Of a stretch of 64,000 nt of DNA, positions 53,503 through 63,044 are shown piece after piece. The notes under the pieces were generated by a model. It was not told where the DNA came from and did not search any database. It saw only the letters and a program-made list of their open reading frames with translations. Both the position numbers and the translations under genes were made by a program. This DNA is from Nitrospira sp. (GTDB taxonomy: Bacteria; Nitrospirota; Nitrospiria; Nitrospirales; Nitrospiraceae). The DNA lies in the NCBI GenBank assembly GCA_024331125.1, contig JANDJI010000008.1:1-64000 (forward strand), read 5' to 3'. Within the stretch, counting starts at the first letter, position 1, and the number at the start of each line of letters is the position of its first letter.

Positions 53503-54066
53503 ATGGATACAGCCCTCCGTTCAAATCAGCCTCGGTATGAAGTGGCGACCCTCGCCGGAGGCTGTTTCTGGTGCCTCGAAGCCGTATTCGATCTGGTTCG
53601 AGGCGTTGAGTCCGTGGAGTCCGGTTACATGGGGGGAGCGACCGCCAATCCGACCTATGAAGCGGTTTGCAGCGGTCAAACCGGGCATGCCGAAGCGGTT
53701 CGGATCACCTTTGATTCCGGGGTGATTTCGTATCGAGATCTCCTGGAAATCTTCTTCGCGATGCACGACCCCACGACACTCAACCGGCAGGGCAATGACA
53801 GAGGGACTCAGTATCGTTCGGTCATTTTCTACCATCATCCGCTCCAACGGGAAATCGCCGAACAGATGATTCGCGATCTGACCGAACAGAAGCGATATCC
53901 AAACCCCATCGTGACCGAGGTAGTGCCGGCTTCGCAATGGTACGAGGCGGAGGCGTATCACCAAGAGTACTTTCAGCGAAATCCCTTCCAAGGCTATTGC
54001 CAGTATGTCGTGGGGCCGAAAGTGGCGAAGTTCCGTAAGGAACATGCCGATCGCCTGAAGGCCTAA
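53503..54066 (+). CDS. msrA: Peptide methionine-S-sulfoxide reductase
   Basis: It repairs oxidised methionine. The 187 residues show the active-site GGCFWCLEAVFDLVRGV, SGYMGG, the YEAVCSGQTGHAEAV motif, FFAMHDPTTLNRQGNDRGTQYRS and the QYVVGPK end with a resolving region near GYC. No signal peptide, so it is cytoplasmic. Its stop overlaps the stop of the opposite gene by 3 bases (54064-54065 shared within CTAA). Confidence 0.95.
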   Translation: MDTALRSNQPRYEVATLAGGCFWCLEAVFDLVRGVESVESGYMGGATANPTYEAVCSGQTGHAEAVRITFDSGVISYRDLLEIFFAMHDPTTLNRQGNDRGTQYRSVIFYHHPLQREIAEQMIRDLTEQKRYPNPIVTEVVPASQWYEAEAYHQEYFQRNPFQGYCQYVVGPKVAKFRKEHADRLKA

Positions 54067-54497
54067 TCTCCGTTTGAGCTCCGGCCTGTCCACTTAGTCA
54101 GTACCTCTCGTATCGATCCGAACACAGGCGGTTTTTGGAAAATTTGGCGCGTGTGGAGCCGCACCTCCGCGTGAACCGGACAGAAGGGCCATTCGCCGGT
54201 CTGATTTCCTTGCACGTGCGCCACGATCGATGGGTTCGCGGGATCATCCGAAACCTGAGCGATGATCAAAGGGCTGTCGGGATCGAGCACGCAGGTGTCA
54301 TCGAGGTGCCAGCCGGCAGTGTTCAATGGCGTAGTGAGCTGAACCCGTTGCTCTCCATCTGAAAAAACCGTATCACCCTCGCGAAGAGGACCGGTCGGAG
54401 CGAATGAATAGAGAATAAGCGGGGCGACCAGGATCATGGTCGCGACGAGACCGATCGACCACAGCGGCGGTTGGGCCGGAGAGTGTTCGGAAGGCAC
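54063..54497 (-). CDS. Single-span membrane protein of unknown function
   Basis: I start it at GTG 54497, which has AGGGGAG 6 bases upstream; an ATG at 54575 would add an unlikely leader. The 144 residues have one membrane helix (WSIGLVATMILVAPLILYSF) and an outer domain with VQLTTPLNTAGWHLDDTC and EWPFCPVHAEVRLHTRQIF, so two Cys that may pair. It is divergent from the porin gene with a Pho-box-like site between them, and converges with msrA. No family recognised. Confidence 0.75.
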   Translation of the reverse strand: MPSEHSPAQPPLWSIGLVATMILVAPLILYSFAPTGPLREGDTVFSDGEQRVQLTTPLNTAGWHLDDTCVLDPDSPLIIAQVSDDPANPSIVAHVQGNQTGEWPFCPVHAEVRLHTRQIFQKPPVFGSIREVLTKWTGRSSNGD

Positions 54498-54576
54498 TTC
54501 TATCTCCCCTTGATGAATCGTCCCGTATTCTATCCCAGAGGCGGACTCTCTTGCCCTCCTCTTAAAATTAACCAAC

Positions 54577-54594
54577 CTGTAACAGACCCGTCAT
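54577..54594 (+). promoter_or_regulatory. Candidate Pho box upstream of the porin
   Basis: CTGTAAC-AGAC-CCGTCAT is two copies of the CTGTCAT half-site at the 11-base period of PhoB boxes, with five and six of seven matches. CACAAT lies 5 bases further on as a weak -10. It stands between the divergent membrane-protein and porin genes and may serve both. Confidence 0.6.
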
Positions 54595-54677
54595 CTCATC
54601 ACAATCTTCTCGGCCTACCTAATCGCCTGCGGTTTATCCTTGGCGGTTTTGACAATGGACAAGAGGAGGAAGCGGGC

Positions 54678-56060
54678 ATGTTCTTGGGGCTGACGAACAA
54701 GAAAAGCCGGCGCTGGAGATGGATAGGGTTGTGTCTGCTCGTGGCGCTGAACATCGGAGAAAACGAAATGGCCCAAGCCGGTCACCTGGAAGACTTGCTG
54801 TTGGAGAAGGGGCAAATCACCATTGACGAATGGGTGGAACTTAAGGCGGAAGAAGAGCGACGGGAAAGTAAGATGTTCGAAGAAAGCCGCAGCGTGGGCG
54901 ACACGCCCCTGACGGCCAAATGGTATGAAAAAATCAGCGCCCGAGGCTACACGCAAATCCGATGGAATCGCTTGGGACAGCCCAATGGTGCGCTGGTGAG
55001 TGCGCAAGGTGATCGCTCGATAGGGGATAACAGTGGATTTTTCTTGCGCCGAGCTCGGTTAATCTTGAGCGGCCAGCCGCATGACCGGTTGTTCATCTAT
55101 CTCCAGCCGGACTTTGCCTCGAGTGTCACGGGGGGGAACCACGTAGTTCAGCTACGGGATTGGTATGCCGATATCTTTCTTACAGAAGACAAGGAGTGGC
55201 GCATTCGGGCAGGCCAATCCAAGGTCCCATATGGATTTGAAAACATGCAGTCGAGTCAAAATCGTCTGGCGCTTGACCGCGCCGATGCCCTCAACAGTGC
55301 TGTCTTAAATGAGCGCGACTTTGGCTTCTTCCTCTATTACGCTCCGACCCATGTCCGAGCTCTGTTTCGGAAGCTGGTCGAGAGCGGTCTTAAGGGATCC
55401 GGCGATTACGGCATGTTGGGGGTGGGGGTCTATAACGGCCAGACGGCTAATCAGGTTGAGATCAATGATAATAAACATGTGGTGGTGCGGGCCGCCTACC
55501 CCTTTGAATTTGCGAATGGTCAAATTGTGGAACTCGGCGCGAGCGCCTACCATGGGAAGTTCGGTATCACGAAGACGCGCATTGTGCCGGAAGGCGGCGG
55601 CGCGGCCGCGATTCCCGTGGGGGGGACGACTTTTCTTGATGAACGAGTGGGAGGCTACTTTGTGATTTATCCGCAGCCGTTTGGTTTACAAGGTGAATAC
55701 ACGTTCGGGCATGGGCCGAGGTTGAGCGAGGATCGCCGTTCGATTAGTACGAGGCCGCTCTATGGAGGCTACATCCAGGCGATGTACAACTACAAGTGTC
55801 CGGCCTACTGTCTGAGTGTGTGGCCCTTCATCCGGTACCAAGAATATCTTGGCGGCAGAAAGCATGAGGCGAATGCGCCGAGCCATCGCGTGCGGGAGCT
55901 TGAAATCGGGGCGGAGCTCCAGATCAATCCCAATCTGGAACTCACGGCATCCTATTCCTGGACCGATCGGACCGCGTCCTTTGTCACAGAAAGGGACCCT
56001 GAACCGTATAAGAGTTACGCCGGCAATTTGATCCGATTCCAATTGCAGTTTAACTACTGA
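54678..56060 (+). CDS. Phosphate-selective porin (OprO/OprP family)
   Basis: A 460-residue outer-membrane barrel. The ATG at 54678 has GAGGAGG 8 bases upstream, although the frame is open far upstream. A signal peptide ends near MAQAGH. A short helical region typical of the family follows (LEDLLLEKGQITIDEWVELK), then the barrel with FFLRRARLILSGQPHDRLFI, RDWYADIF, RAGQSKVPYGFENMQSS and the final aromatic LIRFQLQFNY. The nearby pst genes and Pho box point to phosphate uptake. Confidence 0.93.
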   Translation: MFLGLTNKKSRRWRWIGLCLLVALNIGENEMAQAGHLEDLLLEKGQITIDEWVELKAEEERRESKMFEESRSVGDTPLTAKWYEKISARGYTQIRWNRLGQPNGALVSAQGDRSIGDNSGFFLRRARLILSGQPHDRLFIYLQPDFASSVTGGNHVVQLRDWYADIFLTEDKEWRIRAGQSKVPYGFENMQSSQNRLALDRADALNSAVLNERDFGFFLYYAPTHVRALFRKLVESGLKGSGDYGMLGVGVYNGQTANQVEINDNKHVVVRAAYPFEFANGQIVELGASAYHGKFGITKTRIVPEGGGAAAIPVGGTTFLDERVGGYFVIYPQPFGLQGEYTFGHGPRLSEDRRSISTRPLYGGYIQAMYNYKCPAYCLSVWPFIRYQEYLGGRKHEANAPSHRVRELEIGAELQINPNLELTASYSWTDRTASFVTERDPEPYKSYAGNLIRFQLQFNY

Positions 56061-56180
56061 CGGATGTGTGAAGCATGGTGGTCATGCGTGCGGCTTCAGA
56101 TGTCTCAGGCGGACAACCCTGGTTCATGTTCGGCCTATGTAAGGGGATGGGCAAGCAAGAAGAAGTCTGGGCCGAGGCCT

Positions 56181-56924
56181 TCAAGAAGGGGGTTGGGCGG
56201 ATGGGAGGGGATTGGGGGTGGCGGGCTCGCGGTTCTTCTCTAACAGGTGGGCCCTTACCTGGCTCAGCCGCACCACGAGCTCAGGCCGGTCTGACCGAAA
56301 GAGTCGGCTGAAGAATGAACCACTTTGTGGTGGAACAAGGGCTGCAGCTGGCTCAAAGTCCAGCTTGGCTCGCAACGGTGTGATGGATCGGAGTGGCATC
56401 AACCGGTCATCATGCGTGTCAGCCATTCCCAGGTCGGATGAATAGTGAGTCGGTGAACGGTAGTTGCTGACGATGATGTGGAGTTCGTCGCCGTCAAGGA
56501 AGAGCCCGCCCGATGTGATCCGCCTGATAATCGCGGTTTGGTGGACGGATTGATAGAATGTCACGACCTGATCGGGAGTCGCCGTTTTCAATGCCTGGAC
56601 AAGCAACGGCGCGAAAAAAATAACCTCGGCCGAAGTAAAGGCGGGGTGTCGAGGCGGTTCCTCGTCTTTGGGAAAGAAGGGCAGGGAGGGGATCAATTTG
56701 ACCGGTTCGTTGATGATGATGCCTCGGAGAACGGCGGCCATTTCGACCGTCGTGAGGTCGGCTGGATGAGAGTGTCCTCCTCCTACGGTGTGATCGACTT
56801 CCAATCGGACAAACCGGGACGGACTTTCATAAATGGTTTGCGTGAGCATCTGTGGGCTCTGACACGAGACCAAGCCAAGTCCCAACGCAATCCCGTACAG
56901 GGGTACCCAATGAAGACGATTCAT
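56181..56924 (-). CDS. Lipoprotein of unknown function in the phosphate cluster
   Basis: A 247-residue protein with a short signal and the lipobox LVSC at residue 21. The mature protein begins QSPQMLTQTIYESPSRFVRL and holds PADLTTVEMAAVLRGI and the repeated charged segments before a Pro-rich tail. It follows the pstS-like gene by 90 bases on the same strand, so the pair is probably one Pho-controlled transcript. Family unknown. Confidence 0.8.
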   Translation of the reverse strand: MNRLHWVPLYGIALGLGLVSCQSPQMLTQTIYESPSRFVRLEVDHTVGGGHSHPADLTTVEMAAVLRGIIINEPVKLIPSLPFFPKDEEPPRHPAFTSAEVIFFAPLLVQALKTATPDQVVTFYQSVHQTAIIRRITSGGLFLDGDELHIIVSNYRSPTHYSSDLGMADTHDDRLMPLRSITPLRAKLDFEPAAALVPPQSGSFFSRLFRSDRPELVVRLSQVRAHLLEKNREPATPNPLPSAQPPS

Positions 56925-57014
56925 TCCTCACCGTTTACATGTGGGGTGGAGGACAGTGGAATTCGAAAGACCCATTCAGCTATCCCAGTTATCTGTGAAT
57001 TTCGTCCCTATTCC

Positions 57015-58064
57015 TCATTGAGGCAGCTTGGCTGATTCGACGGGCCGTACGGACTGAGGCCATATGGCCGAGAAACGATTCAGGACCTCAGTCGGAAGGG
57101 GGAAGAACCCTTCTTTGACCACGATTTCTTGACCTTCGTGACTGGTCGCAAACTTGACGAATTCCGACACGATGGCGGGCAACTCCTCTTTGGGAGACTT
57201 ATCGACATAGAGATAAAGAATACGCCGTAGAGGATACGTCCCATTGATGGCATTTTCAAAAGTGGCTTCCACAAAGGACTCCCCTTCTCGCTCTGCGAGA
57301 GGAACCGGGTGGACGGTTGAGGTGCGATACCCGATGCCGCTATAGCCGATCGCATAACGGTCCTTCATGATTTCCATAACAATCGACGCAGATCCCGGCT
57401 CCTCAATAAGCTTGGGACTAAATTCACCGTTGAAACACACTCTCTCGCGGAAGAAGGCGGCTGTAGCGGAACGGGAAACTCGCCCATACAGCCAAATATC
57501 TGCTTCTTTCCACTCGCCTTCCATGCCAAGCTGTCCCCATTTCGTAATGGGGCGATCATTGTGCCGTTTTTGTTCTTTGCAGAAGATAGCCTCCAACTGT
57601 TGAAATGTCAGGCCTGCGATGGGATTATCCCTGTGAACAAAAATCGCCAGGGCATCGGCCGCCACGGGCACTTCTGTCGGCTCATAGCCATGTCGCTTTT
57701 TGAATTCTGCAATTTCAGCGGATGTGAGCGGTCGTGACACGGCGATAATCTGAGCTGTTTTTTCCAACAAGGCGGCGAGTCCTTCCTCGGATCCCGATCC
57801 CTTAATGCGGATGTCGACGTGGGGGTAAAATTCCTTTAATTTGAGTTCCCAATGCTTGGTGAGCGGTTGCATCGTGTCGGATCCGACAATCGTCAAGCTT
57901 CCGCTCATGGGGGAAGAACTTCGCACGTATGCATGGATATGAGGATCAGTTGTCGGTTTAAGCTGGGCCCATGCCGGCGTCGATGGTCCTATGCCAAGGC
58001 CCATAAGGGGTGCCATGAACAGAAAACCCATGATTTCCCGTGTCCGAAACAGTGCCAGGCTCAT
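57015..58064 (-). CDS. PstS-like phosphate-binding protein (second copy)
   Basis: A 349-residue periplasmic solute-binding protein. Signal peptide ends at PAWA-Q. Phosphate-binding-loop-like segments are IVGSDTMQPLTKHW, IKGSGSEEGLAALL and VSRPLTSAEIAEF, and the C-terminal lobe has GYSGIGYRTSTVHPVPL and YLYVDKSPKEELPAIV. An AAAGGAGGA site precedes ATG. It is diverged from the PstS next door (58525), which starts with a typical IDGSSTVYP, so a different affinity or a signalling role is possible. Confidence 0.88.
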   Translation of the reverse strand: MSLALFRTREIMGFLFMAPLMGLGIGPSTPAWAQLKPTTDPHIHAYVRSSSPMSGSLTIVGSDTMQPLTKHWELKLKEFYPHVDIRIKGSGSEEGLAALLEKTAQIIAVSRPLTSAEIAEFKKRHGYEPTEVPVAADALAIFVHRDNPIAGLTFQQLEAIFCKEQKRHNDRPITKWGQLGMEGEWKEADIWLYGRVSRSATAAFFRERVCFNGEFSPKLIEEPGSASIVMEIMKDRYAIGYSGIGYRTSTVHPVPLAEREGESFVEATFENAINGTYPLRRILYLYVDKSPKEELPAIVSEFVKFATSHEGQEIVVKEGFFPLPTEVLNRFSAIWPQSVRPVESAKLPQ

Positions 58065-58197
58065 ACGAGTTCCTCCTTTCCCCCCGCACGGTCGTTGAAA
58101 TCATAGCCCAAACACGTCCCTTCATGAGCACCCAGCAAGATTCCATACGACATGCTGACTGACTGTATGAGGCCCAAGTTACGCGAGCCAAACATCT

Positions 58198-58215
58198 CTG
58201 TTACAACCTTGTAAA
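58198..58215 (-). promoter_or_regulatory. Candidate Pho box for the minus-strand pstS-like gene
   Basis: On the minus strand TTTACA, five bases and GTAACA form two direct half-sites at an 11-base period, the pattern of PhoP/PhoB boxes. On the plus strand it reads CTGTTAC-AACC-TTGTAAA. It lies about 134 bases before the minus-strand start. Confidence 0.5.
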
Positions 58216-58275
58216 CTGCGAGGGCTCCGCTTCTTGCTGCGAGTGGGTGTGATACCGCGAACCGCGAGGGGAAAG

Positions 58276-58302
58276 TTAACACAGAGTTAACACAACTGTC
58301 AC
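58276..58302 (+). promoter_or_regulatory. Candidate Pho box for pstSCAB-phoU
   Basis: TTAACA (58276-58281), CAGAG, TTAACA (58287-58292) and then CTGTCAC (58296-58302) make half-sites at an 11-base period, with CATAAG at 58318-58323 as a possible -10. It lies in the 460-base divergent region between the two pstS-type genes. The rest of that region holds no gene. Confidence 0.65.
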
Positions 58303-58524
58303 GACCATGGAACAATCCATAAGTAAGTCCTTGGGCAGAGAGGAAAGGAAGGAATGGAGGTCAAGAATTCAACCGGTGGCCGGGTCGGCAATGTAAATAG
58401 CGAGGACCCATGAAGGATGAGATCAATTAAGGTTCTCGGAGAGACAGCCCACAGTTTCAGAGGTTCCCTCTGTTGCCCGGTTGATCGTCAATTGTCAGCA
58501 TGATGCATGATGAAGGGAGGTTTC

Positions 58525-59532
58525 ATGTTCTCGATCCGTCTTGGGTGGTTTCTGATGATTGCCGGTCTCGCATGGGGCGGGGTTGGGAGTGACCCGGGAT
58601 GGGCTACCCAAGCAAACCTTATTAAAATCGATGGGTCGAGCACGGTCTATCCTGTGACGGAGGCCGTGGCTGAGGAGTTCCAAAACGCTCATCGCGGCAA
58701 GATCCGAGTGACCGTTGGGATTGCGGGATCGGGTGGAGGATTCAAAAAATTCTGCCGCGGCGAGATCGATATCGCCGATGCCTCTCGGCCGATTTTGAAG
58801 GAAGAAATGGCGCTCTGCCAGAAAAACGGCATCACGTATTATGAGTTACCCGTGGCTTTCGACGCGTTGACGGTGGCGGTCAGCCCGAAGAACACGTGGG
58901 TGGATTCGATGACCGTCGAGGAATTAAAGAAAATTTGGGAGCCGGCGGCGCAAAGCAAAATCATGCGGTGGAATCAGGTCCGCCCCACCTGGCCCGACGC
59001 CCAACTCGTGCTCTTTGGGGCGGGATCCGACTCGGGCACCTTTGATTACTTTACCGATGCGATCGTCGGAAAGCCGAAATCCAGCCGGGGCGATTACACG
59101 GCGAGCGAAGACGATAACGTGTTGGTCCAAGGCATTGAACGCAATATAAACTCGTTGGGGTACGTCCCCTATGCCTATTACGCGGCGCAACAGAAGAAAC
59201 TCAAGGCCGTCGCGATCGTCGGAAAGAACGGACCCGTCTTACCGAGCGTTGAAACCGTGAGGGACGGCAGTTACCAGCCTCTGGCGCGCCCTCTCTTTAT
59301 CTACGTAAATTCTGAAGCGGCGAAACGGCCGGAGGTGCGACAGTTCGTCGAGTACTATCTTACGGAGGGACCGAAGCTCATCACGGAGGTCCGCTACGTG
59401 CCGTTGCCGGATCAAGCCTACGGCATGGCCCGCGAGCGATTTGCAAAAGGCGTCGTCGGAACGGGGTTCGGGGGAGAGCCGGAGGTCGGATTGCCGGTCG
59501 AAGAGATCTTGAAACGTCCTCCGAAACAATAA
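58525..59532 (+). CDS. pstS: Phosphate ABC transporter, substrate-binding protein PstS
   Basis: A 335-residue periplasmic phosphate binder. The ATG at 58525 has AAGGGAGG 4 bases upstream; the frame is open 6 codons earlier. Signal peptide ends near GWATQA. Phosphate-binding motifs are KIDGSSTVYPVTEAVAEEF, GIAGSGGGFKKFCRGEIDIADASRP, and GAGSDSGTFDYF; a further conserved part is NSLGYVPYAYYA. It is the first gene of the pst operon. Confidence 0.96.
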   Translation: MFSIRLGWFLMIAGLAWGGVGSDPGWATQANLIKIDGSSTVYPVTEAVAEEFQNAHRGKIRVTVGIAGSGGGFKKFCRGEIDIADASRPILKEEMALCQKNGITYYELPVAFDALTVAVSPKNTWVDSMTVEELKKIWEPAAQSKIMRWNQVRPTWPDAQLVLFGAGSDSGTFDYFTDAIVGKPKSSRGDYTASEDDNVLVQGIERNINSLGYVPYAYYAAQQKKLKAVAIVGKNGPVLPSVETVRDGSYQPLARPLFIYVNSEAAKRPEVRQFVEYYLTEGPKLITEVRYVPLPDQAYGMARERFAKGVVGTGFGGEPEVGLPVEEILKRPPKQ

Positions 59533-59602
59533 ATCGCGTTCCCTCATCAGTTTGGATTCTTCGGGCGCGCATCGAGATTCTCATGGTGCGGGCCGGTTCC
59601 TT

Positions 59603-60556
59603 ATGCCTACTGTTATGACGGAGGGAAAGGCAATTCTCATCGACAAGTCGGGTGGAATGGAAGCGGCCGGTCGCCGCCGCGCACGGCGGCGGCGAGAATT
59701 CGTCATCGAAGGCGGACTGTTGCTCGCCGCCTTGGTGTCGGTGGCGACCACCGTTACGATTCTGGCCGTCCTGTTGTTCGAGTCGCTTGGATTTTTTGAG
59801 ATCGTCTCCCTCTTGGACTTTTTCACCGATACGCTGTGGACTCCTCTCTTCGATGATCCTCACTACGGGATTCTTCCCCTGCTGGCCGGCACGGTCGTCA
59901 CCAGCGTCGTCGGTTTGCTGGTGGCCATTCCGGTCGGAACCGTGTCGGCCATCTATCTGTCGGAGTTCGCCTCGCCTCGTATGAGAGAGATCATCAAGCC
60001 GACGCTGGAGCTGCTGGGAGCGGTGCCGACGGTGGTCTATGGATATTTTGCGCTCCTCGTGGTGACACCGGCTCTGCAGCTGCTGTGGCCGGATCTCCCG
60101 GGCTTTAATATGCTGGGACCAGGGATCGTCATCGGCATCATGATTCTCCCTCTCGTGATTTCATTGAGCGAGGACGCGATGCGGGCCGTGCCGATGGTGT
60201 TGCGGGAAGGGTCGTACGCCATGGGAGCCACGCACTTGGAAACGGCGTGGCGGGTCGTCGTGCCGGCTGCCACGTCGGGCATTGTGGCGGCCTACGTGCT
60301 CGGCGTGTCGCGCGCGGTTGGCGAAACGATGGTGGTGGCGATCGCGGCCGGACAGAATCCGAATCTCACTTGGAATCCCATGGAGCCTGCCGCCACGATT
60401 ACCGCGTATATTGTCCAAGTCGCCCTCGGTGACCTGCCGCATGGCAGCATCGGCTATCGGAGCATTTTCGCGGCCGGACTGGTGCTGGCCGTGATGACGT
60501 TCGCCTTTAACATCCTTGGACACGTCATGCGAAAGCGGTTTCGAGAGGTTTATTAG
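59603..60556 (+). CDS. pstC: Phosphate ABC transporter permease PstC
   Basis: A 317-residue inner-membrane permease with about six helices. Motifs include GILPLLAGTVVTSVVGLLVA, PVGTVSAIYLSEFASPR, LLGAVPTVVYGYFAL, EDAMRAVPMVLREGSYAMGA with the EAA loop (THLETAWRVVVPAATSGIVA), and GVSRAVGETMVVAIAAG. The start is ATG 59603 or 59615; neither has a clear ribosome site. The basic N-terminus (RRRARRRREF) stays inside. Confidence 0.95.
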   Translation: MPTVMTEGKAILIDKSGGMEAAGRRRARRRREFVIEGGLLLAALVSVATTVTILAVLLFESLGFFEIVSLLDFFTDTLWTPLFDDPHYGILPLLAGTVVTSVVGLLVAIPVGTVSAIYLSEFASPRMREIIKPTLELLGAVPTVVYGYFALLVVTPALQLLWPDLPGFNMLGPGIVIGIMILPLVISLSEDAMRAVPMVLREGSYAMGATHLETAWRVVVPAATSGIVAAYVLGVSRAVGETMVVAIAAGQNPNLTWNPMEPAATITAYIVQVALGDLPHGSIGYRSIFAAGLVLAVMTFAFNILGHVMRKRFREVY

Positions 60557-60557
60557 C

Positions 60558-61448
60558 GTGATCAAGCGCCGGAAATTTTCAGAAGCCTTGTTCAAGGCGC
60601 TCGGGCTGAGCGCGCTGGTTCTGGCGGTCGGCACGCTGGTCCTGTTGTTTGGAGCCCTCCTCATCGACGGCGTCGGGCGGCTCGATTGGCAATTCTTGAC
60701 GTCGTTTCCCTCCCGCCATGCCTCGCAGGCCGGTATCCTCCCAGCCGTCGTCGGCTCGACGCTGGTGATGCTGGTCACGGCGTTCGTAGGGATTCCGATC
60801 GGAGTCGCCGCCGCCATTTATTTGGAAGAATACGCGAGGCGGACGTGGCTGACGGAATTGATCGAGGTGACCGTCACGAATTTGGCCGGGGTGCCGTCGA
60901 TTATTTTCGGATTGCTCGCGCTGGGGCTGTTCGTTTATATGCTGGGTCTTGGGTCGAGCATTTTGACGGCGGGGTTGACCCTGGCTTTGTTGATTCTTCC
61001 GGTGGTGATCGTGACGACACGGGAAGCCATCCGCGCCATTCCGGTCCAAATACGCGAAGCCGCCTTTGCGTTGGGGGCCACCAGGTGGCAGACGGTCGCC
61101 GACCACGTTTTGCCCTACTCGGCTTCGGGGATCTTGACGGGCATCATTTTGGCTCTAAGCCGCGCCATCGGGGAGACGGCTCCGATCGTGACGGTCGGAG
61201 CCCTTACGTTCATCGCGTTTCTACCTCCTTCACCGATCACCGATCAGCCGCCATACCTCTCGTTTGAGTGGCTCATGTCCCCCTTCACCGTGATGCCGAT
61301 CCAGATGTTTGGCTGGGTGTCCAGGCCAGGCGAGGATTTCGCCGCCAATGCGGCCGCCGCAGGTCTCCTGTTGGTGGGGATGACCCTCGCCATGAATGGG
61401 CTGGCGATCTACGTGCGCTATCGGATGCGCAAGCGCGTGTCTTGGTAA
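60558..61448 (+). CDS. pstA: Phosphate ABC transporter permease PstA
   Basis: A 296-residue partner of PstC with six membrane segments. It shows [55 protein letters not shown], the EAA loop [20 protein letters not shown] and [16 protein letters not shown]. The GTG at 60558 is one base after the pstC stop; the frame itself extends back into pstC. Confidence 0.95.
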   Translation: MIKRRKFSEALFKALGLSALVLAVGTLVLLFGALLIDGVGRLDWQFLTSFPSRHASQAGILPAVVGSTLVMLVTAFVGIPIGVAAAIYLEEYARRTWLTELIEVTVTNLAGVPSIIFGLLALGLFVYMLGLGSSILTAGLTLALLILPVVIVTTREAIRAIPVQIREAAFALGATRWQTVADHVLPYSASGILTGIILALSRAIGETAPIVTVGALTFIAFLPPSPITDQPPYLSFEWLMSPFTVMPIQMFGWVSRPGEDFAANAAAAGLLLVGMTLAMNGLAIYVRYRMRKRVSW

Positions 61449-61458
61449 CTTCGACGTC

Positions 61459-62277
61459 ATGGCCCGACCCGTGGATGGCCCATACATCGACTCGGCTGGA
61501 AGAGGAGACTGGCCTAAGCCGCTCAAGGCGGAAACGTGCGAGCTGAGTTTTTATTATGGAACTCGGCTGGTATTGAAGCGGGTGTCGGTCCCGATCGCCG
61601 AATGCAACATCACGGCATTGATCGGCCCGTCGGGGTGTGGCAAGTCCACCTTTCTCCGGTGTTTTAACCGCATGCACGATCTCTATCCCGGCACCCGCTA
61701 CGAAGGAGCCATCGTGCTCTATCCGGACAGCCGCAATATTCTGGATCGTGAAGTCGATCCGATTGAAGTGCGTATGCGATTGGCCATGGTGTTCCAGAAA
61801 CCCAATCCCTTTCCCAAGTCCGTGTACGAGAACGTCGCCTACGGCCTACGAGTTCGTGGGGTGAAGGATCGGCGTGCGATCGACGAAAAGGTCGAACAGG
61901 CCTTGCGAAGCGCGGCGTTGTGGGAAGAGGTCAAGGATCGATTATCCGCCCTGGGGACGTCGTTGTCGGGAGGGCAGCAGCAGCGTCTGTGCATCGCCCG
62001 CGCGCTCGCGACCGATCCGGAACTGCTGTTGTTGGACGAGCCGACGTCGGCGCTCGACCCCATTGCGACGGCCAGCATCGAGGAGCTGTTGCAGGATTTG
62101 AAACGCCGCGTGACAATTCTGATCGTGACGCATAATATGCAACAGGCGGCGCGAATCTCCGACTGGACGGCGTTCATGTATCTGGGAGAACTCGTGGAGT
62201 TCGGCCCCACCAAACGACTGTTTACGACTCCGGCGAAGAAACAGACCGAAGACTACATCACGGGACGATTCGGTTGA
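61459..62277 (+). CDS. pstB: Phosphate ABC transporter ATP-binding protein PstB
   Basis: A 272-residue ATPase with Walker [11 protein letters not shown], the Q-loop [20 protein letters not shown], signature [16 protein letters not shown], Walker [14 protein letters not shown], and the switch His in [24 protein letters not shown] and [12 protein letters not shown] are PstB-specific. The ATG at 61459 is 10 bases after pstA. Confidence 0.97.
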   Translation: MARPVDGPYIDSAGRGDWPKPLKAETCELSFYYGTRLVLKRVSVPIAECNITALIGPSGCGKSTFLRCFNRMHDLYPGTRYEGAIVLYPDSRNILDREVDPIEVRMRLAMVFQKPNPFPKSVYENVAYGLRVRGVKDRRAIDEKVEQALRSAALWEEVKDRLSALGTSLSGGQQQRLCIARALATDPELLLLDEPTSALDPIATASIEELLQDLKRRVTILIVTHNMQQAARISDWTAFMYLGELVEFGPTKRLFTTPAKKQTEDYITGRFG

Positions 62278-62281
62278 GCGC

Positions 62282-62953
62282 ATGACGCAACGGCATTTTG
62301 ATGAAGAACTCGCCGAACTGAAGGCCAAATTGGTGCGGATGGCCGGCTTGGCGGAAGATCAGATCGACAAAGCGCTCGAGGCGCTCGTGAAGCGCGACTC
62401 GGAACGGGCGAGTCAGGTGATCGAACGGGATCACAAGGTCAACGCCCTGGACGTGGAGATCGACGAAGAGTGCATCAGCCTCCTGGCGCTCCATCAGCCG
62501 GCCGCGCGGGACCTGCGGTTGGTGACGACGGCCATGAAAATCTCGACGGAGCTCGAGCGGATCAGCGATCTGGCCGAAAATATCTGCGAGCGGACGATCG
62601 AACTGAACCAAGAACCTCAGTTGAAACCCTACATCGATATTCCTCGGATGGGCGGCATCGCCAGGATGATGGTGAAAGAAAGCATCGACGCCTTCGTCAA
62701 AGAAGACGCGGCGCTCGCGAGAAAAGTCCTCAAAGATGACGATTTGGTTGATGATCTGATGGAGCAGATCTTCCGTGAACTCCTGTCGTTCATGATCGAG
62801 AACCCCCACACCATTTCGCGCGCGATCCGGCTCAGCTTTGTGGCGAAATATTTGGAACGAATCGCCGATCACGCCACCAACATGGCCGAGCTGGTGGTCT
62901 ATCTCGTCGAGGGGAAGATCATCCGCCATACCGCGCCTCCCGTCTCTCCGTAG
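62282..62953 (+). CDS. phoU: Phosphate-signalling protein PhoU
   Basis: PhoU links the Pst transporter to the PhoR kinase and switches the regulon off in phosphate excess. The 223 residues have two three-helix repeats with metal-binding segments ELERISDLAENICERT and YLERIADHATNMAELVVYLVEG, plus RQ/DALDVEIDEECISLLALHQP. It starts 4 bases after pstB and ends the operon. A sensor kinase/regulator pair (phoR/phoB) is not in the window. Confidence 0.97.
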   Translation: MTQRHFDEELAELKAKLVRMAGLAEDQIDKALEALVKRDSERASQVIERDHKVNALDVEIDEECISLLALHQPAARDLRLVTTAMKISTELERISDLAENICERTIELNQEPQLKPYIDIPRMGGIARMMVKESIDAFVKEDAALARKVLKDDDLVDDLMEQIFRELLSFMIENPHTISRAIRLSFVAKYLERIADHATNMAELVVYLVEGKIIRHTAPPVSP

Positions 62954-63009
62954 CGGCGTTTGGGATCGGGAACGGAGCCGGTTCCTGTCGGTCCGGCGAC
63001 CGCCTTCGT

Positions 63010-63038
63010 TTGAAATGACCTGTGCCCTGTGCTAGCAT
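63010..63038 (+). promoter_or_regulatory. Candidate promoter of ftsK
   Basis: TTGAAA (63010-63015), a 17-base spacer and TGC-TAGCAT (extended -10, TAGCAT at 63033-63038). Transcription would begin about 7 bases after the -10, at the ftsK ATG itself. No ribosome site precedes that ATG. Confidence 0.5.
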
Positions 63039-63044
63039 CGCCTC

